From positions 1 to 64,000 of the forward strand of contig NZ_JABUYL010000012.1 in NCBI RefSeq assembly GCF_014897315.1: 64,000 nucleotides of DNA. Direction: 5' to 3'. A program made the position numbers and the translations under genes. Shown here one piece after another: positions 57,667 to 64,000 of the stretch; the stretch's first letter is position 1; each line of letters begins with the position of its first letter. The notes below the pieces were generated by a model, which was not told where the DNA came from, ran no database searches, and saw only the letters and a list, made by a program, of their open reading frames with translations. Source of the DNA: Proteus sp. FME41. Lineage in GTDB: Bacteria; Pseudomonadota; Gammaproteobacteria; Enterobacterales; Enterobacteriaceae.

Positions 57667-58344
57667 ATGAGTGCTCCAGCAAATTTTAATGGACAACGTC
57701 CTGTTATTAATCCAGAAGATGCGGTGATGTTATTAATTGATCATCAAAGTGGTTTATTTCAAACGGTTGGTGATATGCCAATGACTGAATTACGAGCGCG
57801 TGCCTCAGTATTAGCAAAAATGGCAACATTAGCTAATATACCTGTTATTACCACAGCATCCGTACCACAAGGTCCTAATGGCCCATTAATTCCTGAAATT
57901 CATCAAAATGCACCACATGCAAAATATATTGCCCGTAAAGGTGAAATTAATGCATGGGATAACCCTGAATTTGTTGAGGCAATTAAAGCAACAGGCAAAA
58001 AACAATTAATTATTGCCGGTACTATCACCAGTGTTTGTATGGCATTCCCTGCAATTAGTGCCGTTGCTGAAGGTTATCAAGTCTTTGCCGTGATTGATGC
58101 ATCAGGTACTTACAGTAAAATGGCGGAAGAAATTACCTTAGCTCGCGTCGTTCAAGCGGGTGTAGTACCGATGGATACCGCAGCAGTTGCTTCTGAAATT
58201 CAAAAAACATGGAACCGTGCTGATGCAGCAGAATGGGCGCAAGCGTATACTCAGATTTTCCCTGCTTATCAGCTATTAATTGAAAGTTATAGCAAAGCTC
58301 AAGATGTATTAAAAAATAATGAAGCCTTAGATTCTCAACGTTAA
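57667..58344 (+). CDS. Isochorismatase-like hydrolase (YcaC type)
   Basis: A 225-residue cysteine hydrolase. The catalytic triad residues are D25 ([10 protein letters not shown]), K91 (ARKGEINAW) and C124 (TSVCMAFPA), spaced as in E. coli YcaC. Its substrate is unknown; the family covers isochorismatases, nicotinamidases and other amide or ester hydrolases. No signal peptide is seen. An AAAAGG-type ribosome-binding site precedes the ATG. It is divergent from pirin and followed by a terminator-like hairpin. Confidence 0.88.
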   Translation: MSAPANFNGQRPVINPEDAVMLLIDHQSGLFQTVGDMPMTELRARASVLAKMATLANIPVITTASVPQGPNGPLIPEIHQNAPHAKYIARKGEINAWDNPEFVEAIKATGKKQLIIAGTITSVCMAFPAISAVAEGYQVFAVIDASGTYSKMAEEITLARVVQAGVVPMDTAAVASEIQKTWNRADAAEWAQAYTQIFPAYQLLIESYSKAQDVLKNNEALDSQR

Positions 58345-58390
58345 TTTATTCTTGATTCTCTTTGTAGTTTGTATTCTCTGTGTTTAAAAA

Positions 58391-58420
58391 ATGTCTATAA
58401 AGTATTTTCTTTATAGGCAT
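58391..58420 (+). terminator. Hairpin after the isochorismatase-like gene
   Basis: ATGTCTATAAAG (58391-58402) pairs with CTTTATAGGCAT (58409-58420), one T-G pair, six-base loop; a short T/C-rich run follows. It probably ends the hydrolase transcript before the YceI gene. Confidence 0.62.
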
Positions 58421-58451
58421 TCTCTTATGAAAAATATATTAGGAAGTTATA

Positions 58452-59018
58452 ATGAAATTTATTTTACCTGCCATATTATCCTCATTATTATTTGTGCCTA
58501 CAATACAGGCTAGTGAATATAAACTTGAGCCAACACATACTAAAGCCATGTTTTATATTGATCACTTTGGCACTTCAACCAACAGTGGTGGCTTTTATGA
58601 AATTGAAGGTGACTTAACCTACTCCCCAGAAAAGAATATAGGAAAAATAAATGTTTCTATTCCAGTTAAAACATTAAATACAGGATTAACGGCATTTGAC
58701 AATCATGTTAAAAGTGCGGATATCTTAGAAGCGGGTAAATACCCAACGATTCAATTTTCTTCAACTCAGTGGTATTTTTCAGATAATAAACCCATATTCA
58801 TAGAAGGGTTATTAACGATGAAAGGAAAAACACTACCCGTTAAATTAACAACAACCAAATTTAATTGTTATGAAAGCCCTGTATTTAATGCCCCTGTTTG
58901 TGGTGGGGATTTTGAAACAACCATTAAACGCTCAGATTGGGGGGTGGACTTTTTGGTTAAAGAAGGAATGGCTGATACTATGACATTAAAAATTCAAGTT
59001 GAAGCTATTAAGCAGTAA
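58452..59018 (+). CDS. YceI family periplasmic protein
   Basis: A 188-residue lipocalin-like protein with a cleavable signal peptide (about 1-20, ending IQASE). YKLEPTHTKAMFYIDHFGTS begins the YceI beta-barrel and FNAPVCGGDFETTIKRSDWG is a family segment with DWG signature. Family members bind polyisoprenoid lipids in a barrel pocket; the E. coli protein YceI is base-induced and its role is unclear. TAGGAAG precedes the ATG. It forms its own unit. Confidence 0.88.
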   Translation: MKFILPAILSSLLFVPTIQASEYKLEPTHTKAMFYIDHFGTSTNSGGFYEIEGDLTYSPEKNIGKINVSIPVKTLNTGLTAFDNHVKSADILEAGKYPTIQFSSTQWYFSDNKPIFIEGLLTMKGKTLPVKLTTTKFNCYESPVFNAPVCGGDFETTIKRSDWGVDFLVKEGMADTMTLKIQVEAIKQ

Positions 59019-59047
59019 GTTAAGTCATATTTATTTATCTTTTATAG

Positions 59048-59078
59048 AAAGGCCTTGTGAAATATAAGGCTTTTTTTA
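59048..59078 (+). terminator. Terminator after the YceI gene
   Basis: AAAGGCCTT (59048-59056) pairs with AAGGCTTTT (59066-59074), one G-T pair, then a run of T. It lies 30 bases past the stop. Confidence 0.82.
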
Positions 59079-59374
59079 TTTTCATATAATAATAAATATA
59101 ATTTAAGTTAGGTGTTAAATTCTAAAAATAGAGATAAAAAGCGTTTTATTTTTAATTGTTGATAATAATGATTTATTGTTGTATGTTATCGAATTGTTGC
59201 TTCATTTTTATTTGTTATTGTTTTATATGGTTTTTATTTCACCCTCTTTGTTTGTTCTTCGTTAAATTTTACTTTTTTATTTTTGATTTTATCTCTGAAT
59301 TAATAAACTTTCCTCATCATAATTTATTTAATAAATATCGTTCGATTGAATAAAAATTTTTTACAATAAATAAG

Positions 59375-59390
59375 TGTGACTTCAATCACT
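59375..59390. promoter_or_regulatory. Candidate CRP-binding site upstream of allF
   Basis: TGTGA-CTTCAA-TCACT fits the CRP consensus TGTGA-N6-TCACA in 9 of the 10 half-site bases. It lies 174 bases before the allF start, so it suits activation only if transcription starts well upstream. Catabolite control of a carbamoyl-phosphate-yielding pathway is plausible. Confidence 0.55.
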
Positions 59391-59463
59391 CTACATTTTG
59401 ATATTTCTTCAGTATGTTAATACCCAGAGATTCAAAATTAATAAATCAGACATTTATTTTATA

Positions 59464-59483
59464 TTGCTTAAGTGTTTAAGCAA
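59464..59483. repeat. Perfect 8-bp inverted repeat, candidate operator
   Basis: TTGCTTAA (59464-59471) and TTAAGCAA (59476-59483) are exact complements around GTGT. It lies 80 bases before the allF start, a position suited to an operator. Confidence 0.5.
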
Positions 59484-59563
59484 ATAGGCTTCTTATTATC
59501 AAAAAAACGAAATGCAAATAGATATGTTCTATTCCATATATTAAATGCGTTAAGGATATCATA

Positions 59564-61231
59564 ATGATCCATGCTTTTATTAAAAAAGGGAGCTTTCAGG
59601 ATTCAGTTAGCCTGATGATTATTTCCCGAAAATTAAGTGAAGCCCCAGAGGTGGAAGAAATTTCCGTCATGATGGGAACACCAGCGAATAAATCTCTTCT
59701 TGATGTCACCGGCTTTTGGCATGACATGTTTAACGAAGCAACACCGAATGACATTTGTGTATCGATTAAAGCTGAATCAGACGATCCTGCCATTATCGAC
59801 ATGATTTCTACTGCGCTAGAAGATGCATTAGCTGATATCGCCAGTGGTCAAAAAGGGGGCAATAAATTAACAACAGTACGCAGTTGGCGTACTGCCAAAC
59901 AAAAAAGCCCTAATGCCAATATGTTACTGATTTCTATCGCGGGTGAATATGCGGCAGAACTAGCAGACACAGGATTAGACGATGGTTGTAACGTTATGCT
60001 GTTCTCTGACAATGTTTCTATTGCCGATGAAAAAGCATTAAAAGAAAAAGCAGCAGCTAAAGGTCTGATTGTCATGGGACCTGACTGCGGTACGGCAAAT
60101 ATTGCGGGGGCTCCTCTTGCTTTTGCAAATATCGCACCTAAAGGATCAATTGGTATTGTTGGTGCATCAGGCACCGGTATTCAAGAAATTACCTCTCAAA
60201 TTGTTTTACAGCGCCAAGGTATTTCTCACTCAATTGGCTTAGGTGGACGTGATTTAACTGAGCAAATTGGGGGGATTAGTGCAATTACTGCTATCAATAT
60301 GCTGGCTGCTGATCCTAATACTCGTGTTATTGCCTTTGTTTCTAAGCCACCAGCACCTGCGGTTCGTCAAAAAATCATTGCAGAAATGAAACGTCATAAT
60401 AAACCGATTGTGGCGCAATTTTTAGGAACGACACCTGAAAAATTCCAAGATGACAATATTTATTTCACTCGTACGTTAGATGAAACAGCACGTATTGCGG
60501 CTGAATTAGCACGTGTTGAAGATATTGCGGCTGAGTTACCAAAAGTGACGGGTAAAAAAATTATCGGTCTTTACGCTGGCGGTACATTAGCAGCTGAATG
60601 CGCCATGTTGTTATCAGAAAAATTGAATGTTGAAGTCGATAACGAACATAAACAAGGCACGATGTTAGATGCCGATGGCCACAAAATTATTGATATGGGT
60701 GATGATTTCTATACACAGGGTAAACCTCACCCAATGATTGACCCATCAACACGTAACAAATTTATCAGCGAGCTAAGCAATAAAACAGAAGCAGGCGTGT
60801 TACTGGTTGATTTTGTTATTGGTTATGGTGCAACTCAAGATCCTGCCGGCGCGTTAATTCAGGAAATTAAAAAACTGAATGAAAAACGTGGCGAAGCCAA
60901 TCCATTAATTACAATCGCAACCATTACTGGAACTGAAGACGATCCCCAAAACCGCAGTGAACAGCATAAACAGCTAAAAGAAGCGGGCATTATCGTGATG
61001 GATACGTTGCCAGAAGCCGTTTTATTAGCAAAAGAATTAATCCAGCCACATCCAGCAGAAGCTCATGCTGAAGTGTCGCCACTGCTTAACGGGATCTCTG
61101 TGATCAACGCAGGATTACGTAGCTTTGCAGACGATCTGCAATCAAGTGGCACCCCTGTTGTTCATTATCAGTGGGCACCTATCGCAGGTGGCAACAAAAA
61201 ACTGGCTGAAATATTAAAGAAATTGAAATAA
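59564..61231 (+). CDS. fdrA: FdrA (AllF), oxamate carbamoyltransferase subunit
   Basis: A 555-residue protein with the same length as E. coli FdrA. A CoA-ligase/succinyl-CoA-synthetase-like fold is shown by SIGIVGASGTGIQEITSQ (nucleotide- or CoA-binding loop) and MGPDCGTANIAGAPLAFAN. In E. coli, FdrA (AllF) with YlbE (AllG) and YlbF (AllH) forms the oxamate carbamoyltransferase that splits oxalurate to oxamate and carbamoyl phosphate in anaerobic allantoin use. The gene order here is the same, with AllG, AllH and AllK following. TAAGGA lies ahead of the ATG. Confidence 0.92.
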   Translation: MIHAFIKKGSFQDSVSLMIISRKLSEAPEVEEISVMMGTPANKSLLDVTGFWHDMFNEATPNDICVSIKAESDDPAIIDMISTALEDALADIASGQKGGNKLTTVRSWRTAKQKSPNANMLLISIAGEYAAELADTGLDDGCNVMLFSDNVSIADEKALKEKAAAKGLIVMGPDCGTANIAGAPLAFANIAPKGSIGIVGASGTGIQEITSQIVLQRQGISHSIGLGGRDLTEQIGGISAITAINMLAADPNTRVIAFVSKPPAPAVRQKIIAEMKRHNKPIVAQFLGTTPEKFQDDNIYFTRTLDETARIAAELARVEDIAAELPKVTGKKIIGLYAGGTLAAECAMLLSEKLNVEVDNEHKQGTMLDADGHKIIDMGDDFYTQGKPHPMIDPSTRNKFISELSNKTEAGVLLVDFVIGYGATQDPAGALIQEIKKLNEKRGEANPLITIATITGTEDDPQNRSEQHKQLKEAGIIVMDTLPEAVLLAKELIQPHPAEAHAEVSPLLNGISVINAGLRSFADDLQSSGTPVVHYQWAPIAGGNKKLAEILKKLK

Positions 61232-61243
61232 GGAATTGCAGAT

Positions 61244-62509
61244 ATGTACTCAACTATCGAACAAGCGAATGAAGCAGTTATCGAACGTATCCGTGAAGCC
61301 CGTCCTCACTGGTGTGATGTTAGCTTAGCAAAAGAAGTTGTCCCTGCTTTAGAAACAGGTAAAAAACTACTTCATGCGGGCCCTCCTGTGACTTGGGGTG
61401 AAATGAGTGGCCCTGTTCGCGGTGCCTGTATCGGTGCTTCTTTATTTGAAGGCTGGGCTGAAACTGAAGAACAAGCTCTTGCTATGTTAGAAGCGGGAGA
61501 AATTGAGTTTATCCCTTGCCATAACGTGAATGCCGTTGGCCCGATGGGCGGTATTACGTCTGCTCATATGCCAATGCTGGTGATTAAAAACCTTGTTCAT
61601 GGCAATGATGCTTACTGCAATATGAATGAGGGTATTGGTAAAGTCATGCGCTTTGGTGCTTATGGCCCTGATGTTCAAGAACGCTTACATTGGATGCAAA
61701 ATAGCTTAGCGCCAGTATTAAAAGCAGCTATTGCTACTTTTGAAAACGGTATTGATCTGACTGCAATTATGGGTCAAGCAATTACCATGGGAGATGAATT
61801 CCACCAACGTAATATCGCCGCTTCTGCACTGTTACTGCGTCAACTTGCACCAGTATTAAGCACGTTAGATTTTGAAGCAGATGAAATCACGAAAGTGACT
61901 AAATTCCTGAGCATGACAGATCAATTCTTCCTGAATTTAGCCATGGCTTATTGTAAAGCCGCGATGGATGCAGGCGCTCAAATCAAACAAGGCACTATCG
62001 TCACTGTAATGACACGCAATGGTAGCAATTTTGGTATCAAAATCAGTGGAATGGGTGACCAGTGGTTTACTGCTCCAGTCAATACACCACAAGGTCTGTT
62101 CTTCTCAGGCTTTAGCCAAGCAGATGCAAACCCAGATATTGGTGACAGTGCAATCACTGAAACCTTTGGTATTGGTGGCGCAGCAATGGTTGCAGCACCA
62201 GGTGTTACACGTTTCGTTGGTGCATCTGGTGGTATGGATGCAGCGCGTGAAGTGACTGAAGAAATGGCTGAAATCTATCTTGCTCGTAACATGATGTTGC
62301 AAATTCCAACTTGGGATTTCCAAGGTGCATGTTTAGGCTTAGATGCGCGTCGTGTTGTTGAAACGGGTATTACGCCACTGATTAACACAGGTATCGCACA
62401 TAAAGAACCAGGTGTTGGTCAGATTGGTGCGGGAACAGTACGCGCACCTTTAGGTTGCTTTGAAAAAGCGATTGTTGCACTGGCTGAAGAATTAGGCGTT
62501 GATGCTTAA
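61244..62509 (+). CDS. allG: DUF1116 protein YlbE (AllG)
   Basis: A 421-residue protein of the DUF1116 family, E. coli YlbE-like in length (419). WGEMSGPVRGACIGASLFEG, AVGPMGGITSAHMPM and FGIGGAAMVAAPGVTRFVG are conserved segments. It acts with FdrA and YlbF in oxamate carbamoyltransferase; the exact share of each subunit in catalysis is not established. It follows fdrA by 12 bases with AAGGAAT as ribosome-binding site. Confidence 0.92.
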   Translation: MYSTIEQANEAVIERIREARPHWCDVSLAKEVVPALETGKKLLHAGPPVTWGEMSGPVRGACIGASLFEGWAETEEQALAMLEAGEIEFIPCHNVNAVGPMGGITSAHMPMLVIKNLVHGNDAYCNMNEGIGKVMRFGAYGPDVQERLHWMQNSLAPVLKAAIATFENGIDLTAIMGQAITMGDEFHQRNIAASALLLRQLAPVLSTLDFEADEITKVTKFLSMTDQFFLNLAMAYCKAAMDAGAQIKQGTIVTVMTRNGSNFGIKISGMGDQWFTAPVNTPQGLFFSGFSQADANPDIGDSAITETFGIGGAAMVAAPGVTRFVGASGGMDAAREVTEEMAEIYLARNMMLQIPTWDFQGACLGLDARRVVETGITPLINTGIAHKEPGVGQIGAGTVRAPLGCFEKAIVALAEELGVDA

Positions 62510-62554
62510 TCTCGCGTGATAACAACAAAAGCACAGCAATAAAGGGGGGGCATT

Positions 62555-63382
62555 ATGCAAATTCGAGCACTTCAAACCAGTCAGCATATTACTGATTTTG
62601 AAGGTGAGATTAAATGTGTGGGCATTTATGACCATGCTTTGAATTTCATTTGCCCTCAACAACGCTTAATCACTTTTCATCGTGAAGGAAGAGGATTAAG
62701 TCCGATGGGATGGTTACTGAAACAAGATGATTTCGATTATTTTGCCAAGCAGTGTCGTCCTTCGGTTGTAATGCATCTTACAAATCATCAAGCGACACTC
62801 TCAAATACGCTCACATTGGTTGCAGGTGATATTGAGAATTTGCGCTTACAAGATAAAGCAGATTTAGATTTACGTTGGTTAGAGAGTTTTTTCTCTTTGT
62901 TATCACCAACAATTGCAACAGGGCTTTATGGGCCTTTGAAAAATTATCGTCAAATTGCACAAATCGGTGAAATTAGATTATTAGTTAAGCTATTTCATAA
63001 TCAACTGTCAGGTAATGCTGTTAACTGGGCCATTTTTACAGGGAAAGGCCCCGGATTAACACCAAGTTCAGATGATATGCTAGTGGGGATGTTATTTGCA
63101 CATTATTTAGCAGAACCAGAAAAAAGTCTTAATCATTTTTTTAATGACACGCCTCCTTTATCTGAATTGACAACAGTTGTCAGTAAGCATTATTTGGAAT
63201 ATGCCACACAGGGAATATTTTCTACCTATCTCATTCAATTAGGTAAAAAAATAAAAAATAAAGAGATTATTTTTAAGGATATGTTGGAAATACTCTCTAT
63301 TGGTCATCATTCTGGCGCAGATACATTACTGGGATTATGGATTGGTTACCAAACTAAAAAACAACAACAGCATATTAATTAA
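62555..63382 (+). CDS. allH: DUF2877 protein YlbF (AllH)
   Basis: A 275-residue protein of the DUF2877 family, E. coli YlbF-like in size (271). A Gly-rich GPGLTPSSDDMLVGML is the family signature. It completes the three-subunit oxamate carbamoyltransferase. The ribosome-binding site is a run of seven G at 62544-62550, four bases before the ATG, so changes in the tract length would alter spacing. Confidence 0.9.
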   Translation: MQIRALQTSQHITDFEGEIKCVGIYDHALNFICPQQRLITFHREGRGLSPMGWLLKQDDFDYFAKQCRPSVVMHLTNHQATLSNTLTLVAGDIENLRLQDKADLDLRWLESFFSLLSPTIATGLYGPLKNYRQIAQIGEIRLLVKLFHNQLSGNAVNWAIFTGKGPGLTPSSDDMLVGMLFAHYLAEPEKSLNHFFNDTPPLSELTTVVSKHYLEYATQGIFSTYLIQLGKKIKNKEIIFKDMLEILSIGHHSGADTLLGLWIGYQTKKQQQHIN

Positions 63383-63429
63383 TTTTTTTTAATAAAAAAA
63401 TTTATATAAACATTCGGATACGGATAATG

Positions 63430-64000
63430 ATGAAAACAATTGTTATTGCTTTAGGCGGAAATGCATTATTGCAACGCGGAGAAGTTTTGTCTGCTGAAAA
63501 TCAATATAAAAATATTGAGTTAATGTCAGAGACAATTAATAAATTAGCAAAAGAGTATCGTGTTGTATTAGTACACGGTAATGGGCCTCAAGTAGGTTTA
63601 CTTGCATTACAAAACCTTGCATATCAAGATGTTCCTGCATATCCATTAGATATCTTAGTCGCGGAAAGCCAAGGTATGATTGGTTATATGATGGCACAAA
63701 AAATTAATCAAAATAACCCTGAACAAGCAATTACTACTGTGATGACACGTGTTTCTGTTGATATTAATGATGAAGCATTTAACGATCCAAGTAAATTTAT
63801 TGGACCTATTTATGATGAAGCTGATAAAGAAGCGTTAATTGCTAAGTATCAATGGACATTTAAACAAGATGGTAAACATTATCGTCGTGTTGTGCCATCA
63901 CCAACACCGAAAAAGATTATTGATATCGAAGCCGTAAAACTTTTATTAGATAAAGGTCATGTTGTTATTTGTGGTGGCGGTGGGGGGATCCCAGTCAACA
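63430..64000 (+). CDS. allK: Carbamate kinase YbcF/AllK (partial, 3' end beyond the window)
   Basis: The first 190 codons of a carbamate kinase. The start MKTIVIALGGNALLQRGE carries the family's nucleotide-binding GGNAL, followed by VHGNGPQVGLLALQNLA and VAESQGMIGYMMAQ. The final codons reach VVICGGGGGIPV, the second glycine-rich loop. Two ATGs are in tandem at 63427 and 63430; CGGA at 63421-63424 gives better spacing to the second, which also matches E. coli YbcF. It would convert carbamoyl phosphate from AllFGH and ADP to ATP, ammonia and CO2. The 48-bp gap after allH is consistent with one operon. Confidence 0.92.
   Translation, partial: MKTIVIALGGNALLQRGEVLSAENQYKNIELMSETINKLAKEYRVVLVHGNGPQVGLLALQNLAYQDVPAYPLDILVAESQGMIGYMMAQKINQNNPEQAITTVMTRVSVDINDEAFNDPSKFIGPIYDEADKEALIAKYQWTFKQDGKHYRRVVPSPTPKKIIDIEAVKLLLDKGHVVICGGGGGIPVN

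Larger units (their letters stand above)
59019..59563. other. 545-bp gap upstream of the allF operon
   Basis: A terminator follows the YceI gene at 59048-59078. The 65-codon frame at 59156-59353 is Phe/Cys-rich AT sequence without a ribosome-binding site and is not called. A near-consensus CRP site (59375-59390) and a perfect inverted repeat (59464-59483) lie in the promoter half. Confidence 0.55.

Noticed and set aside
59156-59353. 65-codon frame rich in Phe, Cys and Ile before the allF operon
   Set aside because: AT-rich artefact: no ribosome-binding site, no recognisable domain, and it lies in the promoter region.

Overview
The window is a 64 kb stretch of AT-rich enterobacterial chromosome. 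Core genes have the order and sequence of Enterobacterales: queE/queD, cysJIH, cysGDNC, ftsB-ispD-ispF-truD-surE-pcm-nlpD-rpoS, mutS. The low GC content, together with a fimbrial operon carrying small helix-turn-helix genes with the MrpJ-type SQQQxSRYE motif, points to Proteus or a close relative in the Morganellaceae. No IS element, prophage, integrase or CRISPR array was seen.

Layout. 1-411: the end of an rRNA operon (last bases of 23S, 5S, tRNA-Asp, terminator). 586-4706: yafD, a sulfide:quinone-oxidoreductase-like flavoprotein with a DUF1641 partner, and the amino-acid permease gene proY. 4873-5989: queuosine precursor genes queE and queD, convergent. 6287-15180: the whole sulfate assimilation set in two adjacent runs, cysJIH and cysGDNC, with cysG placed so that siroheme is made beside the sulfite reductase that needs it. 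15513-22436: the conserved ftsB-to-rpoS block; here rpoS is cut off from nlpD by a terminator and a 684-bp spacer that keeps the conserved rpoS leader. 22604-27691: two membrane-associated proteins of unknown function lie in the variable rpoS-mutS interval, then mutS on the minus strand.

28237-29247 is rlmF, clearly richer in GC than everything around it, so probably acquired. Then come a small gene interrupted by an in-frame amber codon, a DUF3829 lipoprotein, a very large thioester-type alpha-2-macroglobulin with its usual partner pbpC, and a small lipoprotein. A minus-strand run follows: DyP peroxidase, YebB-type permuted papain-fold protein, VanW-family protein and a LysR regulator. The LysR gene is divergent from a DASS anion transporter and a histidine phosphatase.

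46926-53457 is a chaperone-usher fimbrial operon (major pilin, chaperone, usher, two minor pilins, MrpJ-like regulator, tip adhesin, second MrpJ-like regulator). After it come a second DASS transporter, a LysR regulator, and a pirin gene divergent from an isochorismatase-like hydrolase gene. The pirin/hydrolase gap holds four copies of a TTCTA-N3/4-TAGAA palindrome. A YceI protein follows. The window ends in fdrA-ylbE-ylbF-ybcF homologues (allF, allG, allH, allK), the oxamate carbamoyltransferase/carbamate kinase operon that yields ATP from the end product of anaerobic allantoin breakdown. A near-consensus CRP site and a perfect inverted repeat lie upstream. The last gene runs off the window.

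The least explained items are the two-gene membrane module between rpoS and mutS, the repeated palindromes at 57412-57514, the fimbrial operon with two embedded regulators, and the amber-interrupted small gene at 29432. All calls come from reading the sequence and remembered family features; no database search was run.
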